Shown piece after piece: positions 1 to 9,107 of a stretch of 64,000 nt of DNA. The notes under the pieces are model-generated. The model saw only the letters and a program-made list of their open reading frames with translations, searched no databases and was not told where the DNA came from. The stretch comes from an uncultured Roseibium sp. (GTDB taxonomy: Bacteria > Pseudomonadota > Alphaproteobacteria > Rhizobiales > Stappiaceae), in assembly GCF_947496995.1 (NCBI RefSeq), contig NZ_CANMFD010000005.1, forward strand, positions 1 to 64,000, in the 5' to 3' direction. A program made the position numbers and the translations under genes. Position 1 is the stretch's first letter. The number at the start of each line of letters is the position of its first letter.

Positions 1-400
1 CAACAGTTCTGGGGCAACGCGTGTTCAGTCGGAGATCATGACGTACCTGAACAAGGTGGGCCCCAGATGCCGCTTACGTCAGAATCTACTGTTACCCTTG
101 TCGATGCGAATGTCCGCTTCTCTGTTTTCGTGTCCGGAAGTCGCCAGTCAGCAGGCGGTCCCATTCCCGTCATTCGTTCCGACTGCAACAAATGACCGCT
201 CCCCACCCTCTATAGACCTTTGCACGTCGCGCAAACAACGACCGCTTTGGAGGTTGGGCGGAAATCCAGCGAACGTCCGTCTTGGCGGCGCTTTCCGGAC
301 CGCGGTAGCTTCCATCAATACCGGTAACAGCGGTTCCGGGCAGTGCCGTGGTCCGGAAAGCGCTCAAAGGTGTGTCGGAACCGGTCCCGTTCATCGGCTG
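1..400. other. Gene-free window edge
   Basis: No convincing gene is visible here. Frames across it lack a ribosome site and a recognisable domain, and the long plus-strand frame that runs on into the dehydrogenase gene is its antisense shadow. The stretch contains two loosely similar blocks around 105-140 and 272-300 (each with a GAANGTCCG core) and a strong inverted repeat at 288-363, which suggests degenerate intergenic repeat material. Confidence 0.5.
288..363. repeat. Long inverted repeat, possible extragenic palindromic element
   Basis: The 14-base arm GCGCTTTCCGGACC (288-301) is matched exactly by its reverse complement at 350-363. Pairing extends inward to about 20 bp if two G-T pairs are allowed, leaving a loop of about 36 bases. 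It lies just beyond the stop codon of the minus-strand dehydrogenase, so it could fold in that transcript. No T-run follows it on the minus strand, so it is not a typical terminator. Its identity as a dispersed repeat is inference. Confidence 0.5.
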
Positions 401-1546
401 TCAGCAAGAGGCTTGCAGCATCCCGAGATAGTCGTCAGCGGTTGCGTCAATGGGGTTGGTCTTGTGGCTGTGGTCGGCCAGTGCACCGGAAATGATGCGG
501 TCGAAGAGATCTTCCGAAACACCCAGCTCCGACAGACTGACCGGCAACCCGATGGCCGCCGTCATCTCCTTGATGGCCGCTCCGATTTCCGTTCCGGCAG
601 CCAGACCCATGGCGGTGGCCATCCGGGCATACTTGTCTTCGCTGACGGACGCCGGGGCCGGCTTGTTGAATTCCAGAACCGCGGGCATGAACACCGCGTT
701 CAAAGTGCCGTGGTGCAGCTTCGGATTGAGCCCGCCGAGCGCATGACTGAGGCTGTGCACACAGCCCAAGCCCTTTTGGAAGGCCATCGCGCCCATGGTT
801 GCGGCAATTGCCATGTTGGCGCGGGCGTCCTTGTCATCCGGTGTTTCCGTCGCCTTGCGGATATTCGCCCAGGCGCGGCGCAGTCCTTCAAGCGCGATGC
901 CGTCTGCCGGCGGATTGAAGGACGGGGCAAGATACGTCTCGACGCAGTGCGAGATAGCGTCCATTCCGGTGGCTGCAGTCAAAACGGGCGGCAGCGTCAT
1001 GGTCAATTCCGGATCGACAATGGCGGCTTTCGGGATGAGGAATGGAGACAGCAATCCAACTTTCCGGCCGTCATCCAGTATGACAATCGCCCCGCGTCCA
1101 ACTTCGCTACCGGTGCCTGACGTTGTCGGAATAGCGATGGTCGGCCAGGTCCTGGCCGTGATCTTTTGCAGGCCGCCCTCGATGACCGCATAGGTCTTCA
1201 GGCTCCCGCCATGTGCGGCGAGGATGGCAACTGCCTTTGCAAGATCGATGGATGATCCGCCGCCAATGGCGATAATCCCGTCGGCTTCGACCTCCTTGAA
1301 CAAATCCGCCGCGACACGGACGGCCGCCTCGTTCGGGTTGCCGGGGGTCTCGTCGTAAATGCCTGCCGGCGCCTCGCCGAGGACGGCTTCAACCTTGTCG
1401 AGAAACCCGAGATTACGGACGCCCTTGTCTGTCACCACGAGCGGGCGCGAAATTCCGGCGAGCGTCAGTTCTTCCTTCAACGTGACAAGCTCGCCAAAAC
1501 CAAACTGGACTCGGGTTACGTAATTGATCAGAGGCATGTCGCTCAC
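401..1546 (-). CDS. Iron-containing alcohol dehydrogenase family protein
   Basis: Group III metal-dependent dehydrogenase of 381 residues, the usual length. The nucleotide-binding motif IGGGSSIDLAKA is at about 94-105. The usual metal ligands are in place: D196 and H200 in GMDAISH, H264 in GCVHSLSHALGG, and H278/H279 before GT. Family members oxidise alcohols or reduce aldehydes, 4-hydroxybutyrate or maleylacetate with NAD(P); the substrate here cannot be read from sequence. The frame opens with GTG at 1546, with an ATG three codons later (1537) as an equally plausible start. It stands alone, and the next gene upstream on the same strand ends 354 bases away. Confidence 0.9.
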   Translation of the reverse strand: MSDMPLINYVTRVQFGFGELVTLKEELTLAGISRPLVVTDKGVRNLGFLDKVEAVLGEAPAGIYDETPGNPNEAAVRVAADLFKEVEADGIIAIGGGSSIDLAKAVAILAAHGGSLKTYAVIEGGLQKITARTWPTIAIPTTSGTGSEVGRGAIVILDDGRKVGLLSPFLIPKAAIVDPELTMTLPPVLTAATGMDAISHCVETYLAPSFNPPADGIALEGLRRAWANIRKATETPDDKDARANMAIAATMGAMAFQKGLGCVHSLSHALGGLNPKLHHGTLNAVFMPAVLEFNKPAPASVSEDKYARMATAMGLAAGTEIGAAIKEMTAAIGLPVSLSELGVSEDLFDRIISGALADHSHKTNPIDATADDYLGMLQASC

Positions 1547-1900
1547 TTTGCTGATATGCCCAATGGAAACTGATCCGGACAGAAATTAAGCCATTGGGCG
1601 AATATTTTCCGATTGGCCGCAAGATAAACTCTAAAGGCGACCTGTAAATCCACTCTCTTTCAATTCGGGTATAACGAGAAGGGAATTGACGCTTACTGCA
1701 AAGCCTCTTCGTCAGTTCTCTGTCATTTCGGCGATCAATGATAACGGCTGACTGGCAACGAACGGCGGTTTTCAGGGCCGGCCGGAGACCAACCGAACGA
1801 CCGACCTTGGGGGGTGAAGTTGTCGTTCGCAGCGGTGCGACCGATATCTGTTTCGACCTGAGAAATCGCGCCGGATGTCCTGGATCCAGAGTGCCCCGTT
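1547..1900. other. Intergenic region upstream of the dehydrogenase
   Basis: 354 bases between two minus-strand genes. It must hold the promoter of the alcohol dehydrogenase and the end of the tesB transcript. I see no convincing gene, no strong terminator hairpin and no operator that I would name. A plus-strand frame from 1738 overlaps tesB antisense and has no family resemblance. Confidence 0.5.
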
Positions 1901-2767
1901 TCACTCTTTCCGTCGCAACCGGATCAGGCCTTCCTGGGCGGTGGAGGCGATCAGGGTGCCGTCTCTGGTGTAGAGCGCGCCCCGGTTCATGCCGCGCGAT
2001 CCGGAGGAAGACATGCTGTCGGTTGCGTAGAGCAGCCAGTCGTCCGCGCGGAACGGCCGGTGGAACCACATGGCATGGTCGAGGCTGGCGGCCTGGATCT
2101 TCGGGCTGAAAACGGATGTGCCGTGAGGAAACAGCGACGTGTCCAGCAGCGTCATGTCGGAGGCATAGGCGAGGACGCATTGGTGGATGCGTTCGTCGTC
2201 CGGCAGCGGCCCGCTGGCCCGGACCCAGACATACTGCTGCGGCGGCAGGGGCTTCTTGCTGAAATAATGGGTCATGTCGACCGGGCGCATCTCGATCGGC
2301 CGTTCGCGTTCCCAGTAGCGGCGGATGTTTTCCGGCGCCATGGTCAGGAACTTGTCCTTCAACTCCTGCTCGCTCGGCAGGTCTTCGGGCGCGGGCACGT
2401 CCGGCATGTCGCTCTGGTGCTCGAGGCCTTCCTCGATCACCTGGAACGATGCGGACATGGAAAAGATCGCCTCGCCATGCTGGATGGCGACCACCCGCCG
2501 GGTGGTGAAGCTGCCGCCGTCGCGGATCCGGTCGACCTCGTAGATGATCGGCACTTCCGGATCGCCGGGGCGCATGAAATAGCCATGGAGGGAGTGAACG
2601 TGCCTGTCCTCCACCACCGTCCGGGACGCCGCGACAAGCGCCTGGCCGATGACCTGGCCGCCGAAGACACGCTGCCAGCCGACCTGGGGGCTGCGACCAC
2701 GGAACAGGTTGCGCTCCAGCGGTTCCAGGTCAAGTATCTGCAGAAGGTTGTCGATGGCCCTGTTCAT
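1901..2767 (-). CDS. tesB: Acyl-CoA thioesterase II
   Basis: Hydrolyses medium- and long-chain acyl-CoA to free acid and CoA in the cytoplasm. The 288-residue product starting MNRAIDNLLQ has the full double-hotdog TesB layout: the N-terminal FRGRSPQVGWQRVFGGQVIGQAL block, the SLHGYFMRPGDP strand, and the second half with LDHAMWFHRPFRADDWLLY and a C-terminal GALYTRDGTLIASTAQEGLIR block. The frame extends 16 codons upstream, but the internal ATG at 2767 gives the family's normal N-terminus and has a CAGGGAT purine stretch ahead of it. It is divergent from the UbiH-type gene at 2900. Confidence 0.93.
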   Translation of the reverse strand: MNRAIDNLLQILDLEPLERNLFRGRSPQVGWQRVFGGQVIGQALVAASRTVVEDRHVHSLHGYFMRPGDPEVPIIYEVDRIRDGGSFTTRRVVAIQHGEAIFSMSASFQVIEEGLEHQSDMPDVPAPEDLPSEQELKDKFLTMAPENIRRYWERERPIEMRPVDMTHYFSKKPLPPQQYVWVRASGPLPDDERIHQCVLAYASDMTLLDTSLFPHGTSVFSPKIQAASLDHAMWFHRPFRADDWLLYATDSMSSSGSRGMNRGALYTRDGTLIASTAQEGLIRLRRKE

Positions 2768-2899
2768 CGGCGCGATCCCTGTTAGATAGAGTGCCGGGTA
2801 TTGAAGCCGGGACAACCGGCCTTACGTGCACTCTTGAACGTCACCTGACGTTAAAGTCAAGATGTCGTTCGGGAAGGTGGCGGCAAGGAGATAGAGACG

Positions 2900-4147
2900 A
2901 TGGCCAAGAAGGCAAAGACAAGCGGTTCGTCGGACATGTTCGATGTCGTGATCGTTGGCGGCGGCTATGTGGGCCTGTCCCTGGCCGTGGCCCTGAAGCA
3001 GGGCGATGCCGGTCTGACATGCGCGGTGGTCGATCCCAAGCCGATGGATCAGCTCCACAAGGACCCGCGGGCGTCAGCCATTGCGGCTGCTGCCTCGCGC
3101 ATGCTGACACAGCTCGGTATCTGGCAGCAGATCGAGGCCGAATCCCAGCCGATCAACGAAATGATCGTCACCGACAGCCGGCTGCGCGATGCCGTGCGTC
3201 CGGTGTTCCTGACCTTCGACGGCGAGGCCACCGAAGGGGAAGCCTTTGCCCATATGATGCCTAACGGCGTCATGATGCCGGCGCTCTACAAGGCGGCCAA
3301 GAAGCTCGGTGTTTCCTTCTTCGCACCCGCGACCGCCGATAGCTTCCGCACGCTTCCGGACCACGCGGAAATTACGCTTGAAGACGGCTCCCTGCTGAAG
3401 AGCCGGTTGCTGGTCGCGGCGGACGGCGTGCGCTCCAGGCTCCGCGATCTGGCGGGTATCCGCACCGTCAACTGGGACTACGGCCAATCCGGCATCGTGA
3501 CGACGGTCTCGCATGAGCGCCCGCATGAAGGCCGGGCGGAAGAGCATTTCCTGCCCGCCGGCCCGTTCGCCATCCTGCCCCTGCCCGGCAACCGGTCTTC
3601 TCTGGTCTGGACAGAAAAGACGGCGGATGCGGACCGTCTGGTGCGCTCCGACGATTTTACCTTCGAGCTGGAGCTGGAGCGGCGGTTCGGCCATCACCTC
3701 GGGGCGCTCAAGGTGGAGGGCCCACGCCGGGCCTACCCGCTGGGGCTGAAACTGGCCCGGGATTTCGTGAAGCCGCGCTTCGCCCTGATCGGCGATGCCG
3801 CGCACGGCATTCATCCGATTGCCGGACAGGGTCTCAATCTCGGTTTCAAGGATGTTGCCGCGCTGGCAGAGGTGCTGGTGGACGCGCGCCGCCTCGGGCA
3901 GGACCTGGGTGGTCTCGACGTTCTGGAGCGCTATCAGCGCTGGCGCCGGTTCGACACGTTCCAGATGGGCGTGGTCACGGATGTGCTCAACAGGCTATTT
4001 TCGAACGACAACGATTTTCTGCGCGCCGTGCGGGATTTCGGTCTCGGTCTGGTCGACCGCATGCCGGGCCTCAAGACACAGTTCATCCGGGAAGCTTCCG
4101 GCTTTGCGGGGCCCGTTCCGAAATTGCTTTCAGGGGAACCAATCTGA
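2900..4147 (+). CDS. UbiH/UbiF/COQ6-family FAD-dependent hydroxylase
   Basis: Flavoprotein monooxygenase of 415 residues of the class that hydroxylates the ubiquinone ring. The FAD-binding GGGYVG is at 20-25, the DG motif in ADGVRSRLRDLAG at about 174-187, and the GD motif with FAD ribityl contacts in LIGDAAHGIHPIAGQGLNLGFKD at about 296-318; the histidine-proline-AGQG signature is characteristic of ubiquinone hydroxylases. An AAGGAGA ribosome site lies about 9 bases before ATG 2900. Which ring carbon it acts on cannot be decided. The gene heads a plus-strand run with the SDR 44 bases downstream. Confidence 0.9.
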   Translation: MAKKAKTSGSSDMFDVVIVGGGYVGLSLAVALKQGDAGLTCAVVDPKPMDQLHKDPRASAIAAAASRMLTQLGIWQQIEAESQPINEMIVTDSRLRDAVRPVFLTFDGEATEGEAFAHMMPNGVMMPALYKAAKKLGVSFFAPATADSFRTLPDHAEITLEDGSLLKSRLLVAADGVRSRLRDLAGIRTVNWDYGQSGIVTTVSHERPHEGRAEEHFLPAGPFAILPLPGNRSSLVWTEKTADADRLVRSDDFTFELELERRFGHHLGALKVEGPRRAYPLGLKLARDFVKPRFALIGDAAHGIHPIAGQGLNLGFKDVAALAEVLVDARRLGQDLGGLDVLERYQRWRRFDTFQMGVVTDVLNRLFSNDNDFLRAVRDFGLGLVDRMPGLKTQFIREASGFAGPVPKLLSGEPI

Positions 4148-4191
4148 TAGGAGTTCGGGACCGAAATATTTCACCACCGGATTCTTCCTGA

Positions 4192-5064
4192 ATGAGTGGC
4201 TACCCCGACAGTTTTCCTGAACCGAAATCCATACTGATTACGGGGTGTTCTTCCGGCATCGGAGCCATGGCATGCCACAGGCTGCGCGGGCGCGACTGGC
4301 GGGTGTTCGCGTCCGCCCGGTCCCAGGCGGATGTGGACCGGCTGCAGGACGCCGGATTCGAGGCCTACCGTCTGGATTACGAGGATGCCGACAGTATTCG
4401 GGCGACGGCCGATGCCGTGCTCGAGAGAACCGACGGCAAACTCAATGCGGTGTTCAACAACGGCGCCTTCGCTGTGCCCGCGGCCCTGGAAGACCTTCCG
4501 ACCGCAGCACTGCGGTCGCTTTTCGAAGCGAATTTCTTCGGCTGGCACGATCTGACCAGGCAGCTCCTCCCCGCCATGCGGGCCAACCGGTCCGGGCGTA
4601 TCGTGCAGTGTTCGTCTGTGCTAGGGCTTGTGGCGCTGAAATACCGCGGTGCTTACACCGCCTCGAAATTTGCCCTGGAGGCCTATTCGGACACGCTGCG
4701 GCAGGAATTGGCCGGGACGGGTCTGCATGTGTCGCTGATCGAACCGGGACCGATCGCAACGAAGTTCACCGAAAATGCCCTGGCGAATTTCGACCGCTGG
4801 ATCGGTGAGGACGGATCGAATTCCTCTGTCTATCGGGAAACCTACGAAAAACAGCGCCGGCGCATGGAAGCGGGAGAACCGGGACCGTTCAAGCTGGGCC
4901 CGGAAGCGGTCGTCAAGAAGCTCATTCATGCGTTGGAAGCAAAGCGGCCGAGGGCGCGCTATCATGTCACTGTTCCGACAACCGTCATGGCTGTGGCAAA
5001 ACGGGTGTTGCCGACGGGTCTTCTCGACCGTTTCTGCATATGGGCCGCCGACGGCGAAAAATAG
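4192..5064 (+). CDS. Short-chain dehydrogenase/reductase (SDR) family protein
   Basis: Classical NAD(P)-dependent oxidoreductase of 290 residues. TGCSSGIG (17-24) binds the cofactor, and the active site has S141/S142, Y155 and K159 (YTASK). The motif usually reading NNAG is NNGA here (89-92), a conservative swap. The C-terminus after about 185 (IATKFTENALANFD and beyond) resembles SDRs with an extended substrate loop. The role is unknown. The gene follows the UbiH-type hydroxylase and precedes a small membrane protein on the same strand, but no pathway link is evident. Confidence 0.88.
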   Translation: MSGYPDSFPEPKSILITGCSSGIGAMACHRLRGRDWRVFASARSQADVDRLQDAGFEAYRLDYEDADSIRATADAVLERTDGKLNAVFNNGAFAVPAALEDLPTAALRSLFEANFFGWHDLTRQLLPAMRANRSGRIVQCSSVLGLVALKYRGAYTASKFALEAYSDTLRQELAGTGLHVSLIEPGPIATKFTENALANFDRWIGEDGSNSSVYRETYEKQRRRMEAGEPGPFKLGPEAVVKKLIHALEAKRPRARYHVTVPTTVMAVAKRVLPTGLLDRFCIWAADGEK

Positions 5065-5129
5065 CTTCTCCGGACCGCGGGCTCATGAAACGCAGGCCGG
5101 GTGCGGCGCGGGGCTGAAAAGGATAAAAA

Positions 5130-5324
5130 ATGGCTGATATCATCAACACTCTTATTCCGATCGGGCTGGCGGCCGTGGCTATCGTGCTGCTGCTCGGCAT
5201 CTGGAACATGTTCCGCAACGGACCGGCGAACCGTTCGCAGATGCTCATGCGCTGGCGGGTCGGGCTGCAGTTCCTGGTCATTGTCCTGGTGATGGGCGGG
5301 CTCTATTTCTTCGGAAACCGCTGA
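5130..5324 (+). CDS. HIG1-domain twin transmembrane protein
   Basis: A 64-residue inner-membrane protein with two hydrophobic segments (about 7-25 and 45-60). They are separated by a short polar loop with the RSQMLMRWRVGLQ sequence typical of the HIG1 (hypoxia-induced gene 1) domain. In mitochondria HIG1 proteins associate with respiratory supercomplexes; the bacterial role is not settled. It lies 37 bases upstream of the adenosyltransferase gene and is probably co-transcribed with it, a pairing I recall from other rhizobial relatives. Confidence 0.82.
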   Translation: MADIINTLIPIGLAAVAIVLLLGIWNMFRNGPANRSQMLMRWRVGLQFLVIVLVMGGLYFFGNR

Positions 5325-5361
5325 CGGAAATCGTTGACGGAAATTTGGGGGACGGCGAGCA

Positions 5362-5937
5362 ATGGTTATTCTGAACAAGATCTACACAAAGACCGGCGAT
5401 GACGGCACCACCGCGCTGGGGTCCGGCGAGCGCCGGCCGAAGAACGATCTGAGGGTCGAAGCCTACGGCACGGTGGATGAAACCAACGCGGTTGTCGGGC
5501 TGGTGAGGCTGCACACGGGCGAAACCGCGCCGGAGGTCGATGTCTTTCTCGGCTCCGTCCAGAATGACCTGTTCGATCTTGGCGCCGATCTCGCGACGCC
5601 GGAGACGGACAAGGATCTCGGCTATGAGCCGCTGCGCGTCACGGATGCCCAGGTGGAAGCCATCGAGCAGGCAATCGATGTCCTGAACGCGGATCTGTCG
5701 ACCTTGCGGTCTTTCGTTCTGCCCGGCGGCAGTGCCGCCTCGGCGCAACTGCACCTGGCCCGGACCGTGTCGCGGCGCGCGGAACGGCTGATCGTGGAGC
5801 TTGCCGGCAGAGAGAAGGTCAATCCGGCCGCCGTGCGCTACATGAACCGCCTCTCGGACTATTTTTTCGTCGCATCCCGCTATCTCAACGACAAGGGCGG
5901 GCAGGACGTTCTCTGGGTGCCCGGACAGAACCGGTAG
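5362..5937 (+). CDS. PduO-type cob(I)alamin/corrinoid adenosyltransferase
   Basis: Transfers the adenosyl group of ATP to cobalt(I) corrinoids to make adenosylcobalamin. The 191-residue protein begins with the PduO-family ATP-binding signature KIYTKTGDDGTTALGSGER (about residues 5-23). It continues with VEAYGTVDETNAVVG and, near the C-terminus, NRLSDYFFVASRYLN, both diagnostic of the five-helix-bundle adenosyltransferases. The fold differs from CobA/CobO, so I give no symbol. It is preceded by the HIG1 protein and followed by the rhomboid gene, all plus strand with short gaps. Confidence 0.92.
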   Translation: MVILNKIYTKTGDDGTTALGSGERRPKNDLRVEAYGTVDETNAVVGLVRLHTGETAPEVDVFLGSVQNDLFDLGADLATPETDKDLGYEPLRVTDAQVEAIEQAIDVLNADLSTLRSFVLPGGSAASAQLHLARTVSRRAERLIVELAGREKVNPAAVRYMNRLSDYFFVASRYLNDKGGQDVLWVPGQNR

Positions 5938-5976
5938 ACGCCAGCCGGTACGCCACGGCGCAGGCCCGGAGGGCTG

Positions 5977-6669
5977 ATGTTTATTCCACTTTACGATCAC
6001 AAGCGGCGGGTCCATGTCCCCCACCCTTATGTGAACCTGACGATCATCGCCGCGAATGTGTTGATTTTCCTGTTGTATCAGGGGGCGGGCAACCAGCTGG
6101 CTGTCGGGGCCTCGTCGTATTCCTTCGGGCTGATACCGGCGGTGTTTTTCGATATTCGCGAACTCGCGCCGCAGCTGCAGATGCTGCCGGAGTGGATGTC
6201 GATCGTGACATATGCCTTCCTGCATGGCGGCTACATGCACCTAATCGGCAACATGCTGTTTCTGTGGGTGTTCGGAGACAATGTCGAAGATGCCATGGGG
6301 CATGTCCGTTACCTGGCTTTCTACCTGATCTGCGCGGCGGCGGGAGGCTATGCCTATGCCGTGCTCGACATGAATTCGGAAGTGCCGCTGATCGGGGCGT
6401 CGGGCGCCGTATCGGGTGTGGTCGCCGGCTATCTGATGCTGCATCCGCGCGTGAAGATCTGGGTGCTGGCGCTCGGCCGGATCCCGCTGCGGCTGACTGC
6501 CAACTGGTTGCTGGGTGCCTGGATCCTTTACCAGATCGTCAACGCCGTCGTGGTGGAAGGGGGACAGGTGGCTTTCATCGCCCATGTGGGCGGACTGGTT
6601 GCCGGAGCGGTTCTGGTTGTCTTCTTCCGGCGCAAGGGCGTGCGGCTTTTCGACAGGAACATTGCCTGA
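5977..6669 (+). CDS. Rhomboid-family intramembrane serine protease
   Basis: Membrane protease of 230 residues with about six hydrophobic helices. The catalytic serine lies in GASGA (S142) and its partner histidine is H203 in FIAHVGG. The HGGYMHLIGNMLFLWVFGDNVED segment (83-104) carries the conserved histidine/asparagine oxyanion-side residues. Both catalytic residues are present, so it should be active. Its substrates are unknown. It ends the plus-strand cluster that starts with the UbiH-type gene; downstream lies the mosaic repeat element and then etfBA. Confidence 0.92.
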   Translation: MFIPLYDHKRRVHVPHPYVNLTIIAANVLIFLLYQGAGNQLAVGASSYSFGLIPAVFFDIRELAPQLQMLPEWMSIVTYAFLHGGYMHLIGNMLFLWVFGDNVEDAMGHVRYLAFYLICAAAGGYAYAVLDMNSEVPLIGASGAVSGVVAGYLMLHPRVKIWVLALGRIPLRLTANWLLGAWILYQIVNAVVVEGGQVAFIAHVGGLVAGAVLVVFFRRKGVRLFDRNIA

Positions 6670-6789
6670 AGATTTTCCGGATCGTGGCGGGTGCCGGGTC
6701 CTCCAGGGTCTCTGGGGCAACGGTCTCGACGCAGCGTTGAACTGTCATCTTTGCGACCCTCGATTTTCCAGGTGCGGCAAATTGCGGCG

Positions 6790-7091
6790 TTAGAGCGTGT
6801 CTCATCACTATGGATCCATTTGATGTCGATAAACGGTTCACTCGGCAAGGCGCGTCGCGCAGCGCGATGCAGTGCATCGGGCAAGCGGGGCAACGCTGCC
6901 GATGGGCCGTTTATCGACACCCTGGAAAGATCAGAGCTATCGGAATTGCAGCTGGATTGGGCCGAACAATCTTGCCCTCAGGCGTCGTTGGTTTGCGCTT
7001 ATGGTGGGAGGCACCACTGCGCGCAAACCGTCTAGCCTGAGACCAAAATTGTCTCGGTCAAATGAATCCATATTGATGAGATACGCTCTAA
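6790..7091. repeat. 302-bp mosaic element with terminal inverted repeats
   Basis: The ends are inverted repeats matching at 31 of 34 positions (6790-6823 against 7058-7091), beginning TTAGAGCG and flanked by TA dinucleotides like Tc1/mariner-IS630 insertions. Inside are further nested inverted repeats: GTCGATAAACGG (6825-6836) with its exact complement at 6907-6918, and GGTTTGCGC (about 6989-6997) with GCGCAAACC (7021-7029). It carries no transposase, so it looks like a non-autonomous MITE or a rhizobial RIME-type intergenic mosaic. A shorter relative lies at 25839-25960. The remainder of the gap (6670-6789 and 7092-7252) holds no gene that I can support. Confidence 0.8.
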
Positions 7092-7252
7092 ACCGATTAG
7101 CCCGATTGACAGCTGCCGTGCTGGTCATTACGGTCCCCCGCCATGCGCTACGATTGGCTCATTTCCGCCGTTTGTACCCTAAGGTCATCCCGGGGCGGAG
7201 AGCCTGAAAATGCGGTGCGGTGAAAGCCGGCCCAGCAAGAGGTTGAGACCAG

Positions 7253-8002
7253 ATGAAAATCCTCGTACCCGTCAAGCGGGTCATCGATTACAACGTGAAA
7301 GTCCGTGTTAAGGCGGATGGTTCGGGTGTCGATCTTGCGAACGTCAAGATGTCCATGAACCCGTTCGACGAAATCTCCGTCGAAGAAGCCCTGCGGCTGA
7401 AGGAAGCCGGAAAGGCGACCGAGGTGATCGTCGTGTCCGTCGGACCGCAGCAGGCGACCGAAACGCTCAGGACCGGCCTTGCCATGGGCGCCGACCGGGG
7501 CATTCTCGTGAAGACCGATGCCACCACCGAGCCTCTGGCCGTCGCCAAAATCCTCAAGGCGATCGTGGAAGCCGAAGAGCCGGGTCTGGTGATTCTCGGC
7601 AAGCAGGCGATCGACGACGACTGTAACCAGACCGGCCAGATGCTGGCGGCCCTGCTCGGCTGGAGCCAGGGAACTTTCGCCTCGAAGGTCGATCTCGGCG
7701 AAGGCACCGTCGATGTGACCCGCGAAGTGGACGGCGGCCTGCAGACCATCAAGCTGAAACTCCCGGCAATCGTCACCACCGACCTGCGTCTCAATGAGCC
7801 GCGCTATGCTTCGCTGCCGAACATCATGAAGGCGAAGAAGAAGCCGATCGACGAGAAATCGCCGGAAGACTTCGGCGTCGACATTTCGCCGCGGCTGACT
7901 GTTGTCTCAACAACCGAACCGCCTGCCCGCCAGGCCGGTATCAAGGTCGGATCCGTCAGCGAACTCGTCGACAAACTCAAGAATGAGGCCGGTGTCCTTT
8001 AA
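7253..8002 (+). CDS. etfB: Electron transfer flavoprotein beta subunit
   Basis: Small subunit of the FAD/AMP heterodimer that carries electrons from acyl-CoA and other dehydrogenases to ETF-ubiquinone oxidoreductase. The 249 residues open with the canonical [20 protein letters not shown] and contain [16 protein letters not shown], the [20 protein letters not shown] stretch and the [24 protein letters not shown]-binding/recognition loop. It is 21 bases from etfA, clearly one operon. The promoter must lie between the upstream mosaic element and 7253. Confidence 0.97.
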   Translation: MKILVPVKRVIDYNVKVRVKADGSGVDLANVKMSMNPFDEISVEEALRLKEAGKATEVIVVSVGPQQATETLRTGLAMGADRGILVKTDATTEPLAVAKILKAIVEAEEPGLVILGKQAIDDDCNQTGQMLAALLGWSQGTFASKVDLGEGTVDVTREVDGGLQTIKLKLPAIVTTDLRLNEPRYASLPNIMKAKKKPIDEKSPEDFGVDISPRLTVVSTTEPPARQAGIKVGSVSELVDKLKNEAGVL

Positions 8003-8023
8003 GGGCGTTGCAGGAGAACCAAA

Positions 8024-8956
8024 ATGACAACACTTCTTGTGGCTGAACACGCCGGCGGCGCATTGAACGACATGACGGCCAAGGCCCTGACGGCAGCCGT
8101 CGCGCTGGGCTCCGATGTCCATATTCTCGTGGTCGGCAAAGGCGTCCAGGGCGTCGCGGAAGCTGCCGCGAAGCTGACCGGCGCTTCCAAGGTGCTGGTC
8201 GCCGAAAGCGACGAGCTGGAGCACCAGCTCGCCGAACCGACAGCTGACCTGATTGTCGGACTGGCGGGCGATTACGACGCCATCGTCGCGCCAGCGACGG
8301 CCAACGGCAAGAACACGCTGCCGCGCGTCGCCGCTCTGCTGGACGTGATGCAGATCTCCGACATCACCGCCGTTGTCGATGCGGACACTTTCGAGCGTCC
8401 GATCTATGCGGGCAACGCCCTTCAGACCGTCAAGTCCGGAGACCCGAAAAAGGTCATCACGGTGCGGACCTCCACTTTCGCGGCCGCGGAAGAAGGCGGT
8501 TCTGCTGCCATTGAAGCCGTCGCGGGTACCGCATCGGGCGGATTGTCGGAATTCGTCGGTGAGGAGCTTTCCAAATCCGATCGTCCGGAGCTGACGTCCG
8601 CGAAGATCATCATTTCCGGTGGCCGCGCGCTCGGCTCGGAAGAAAAGTTCCAGGAAGTCATCATGCCGGTGGCGGATGCGCTCGGTGCTGCCGTCGGTGC
8701 GTCCCGTGCCGCTGTCGATGCCGGATATGCTCCGAACGACTGGCAAGTCGGGCAGACCGGCAAGGTCGTCGCCCCGGATCTCTACATTGCCTGCGGCATT
8801 TCCGGTGCGATCCAGCACCTGGCCGGCATGAAGGATTCCAAGGTGATCGTCGCGATCAACAAGGATGAGGAAGCGCCGATCTTCCAGGTGGCCGACTACG
8901 GTCTCGTCGCCGATCTGTTCGATGTGCTGCCGGAATTGAAAGCCGCCGTCGAGTAA
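8024..8956 (+). CDS. etfA: Electron transfer flavoprotein alpha subunit
   Basis: FAD-binding subunit of ETF, 310 residues. The N-terminal half has the adenine-nucleotide-like fold ([16 protein letters not shown]). The C-terminal FAD domain contains the [50 protein letters not shown] block, which is nearly invariant in the family. It partners with etfB directly upstream, and a strong hairpin terminator follows at 8978. Confidence 0.97.
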   Translation: MTTLLVAEHAGGALNDMTAKALTAAVALGSDVHILVVGKGVQGVAEAAAKLTGASKVLVAESDELEHQLAEPTADLIVGLAGDYDAIVAPATANGKNTLPRVAALLDVMQISDITAVVDADTFERPIYAGNALQTVKSGDPKKVITVRTSTFAAAEEGGSAAIEAVAGTASGGLSEFVGEELSKSDRPELTSAKIIISGGRALGSEEKFQEVIMPVADALGAAVGASRAAVDAGYAPNDWQVGQTGKVVAPDLYIACGISGAIQHLAGMKDSKVIVAINKDEEAPIFQVADYGLVADLFDVLPELKAAVE

Positions 8957-8977
8957 AGCCTGCGGCAAATTCATCAC

Positions 8978-9017
8978 GGACCCCGTAGCGATTGACAGTT
9001 TTCGCTACGGGGTCCTT
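8978..9017 (+). terminator. Terminator after etfBA
   Basis: A perfect 13-bp stem: GGACCCCGTAGCG (8978-8990) and its complement (9003-9015), with a 12-base loop. It lies 22 bases beyond the etfA stop. The T-run after it is short (TTGCT), so termination strength is uncertain, but the stem is very stable. hbdA, 91 bases further on, therefore probably has its own promoter. Confidence 0.75.
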
Positions 9018-9107
9018 GCTGTTCGGCGCAAGACTTGCCAAAAATAGCCTCAACACGGCGATCGGGCCGGCGATCAGGGTATTTTTTTAAAAGATCGGAT
9101 TCTCAGG

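Noticed and set aside
38..1120. A 360-codon plus-strand open frame
   Set aside because: It is antisense to the well-supported iron-dependent alcohol dehydrogenase, has arginine/glycine-rich shadow composition and matches no family.
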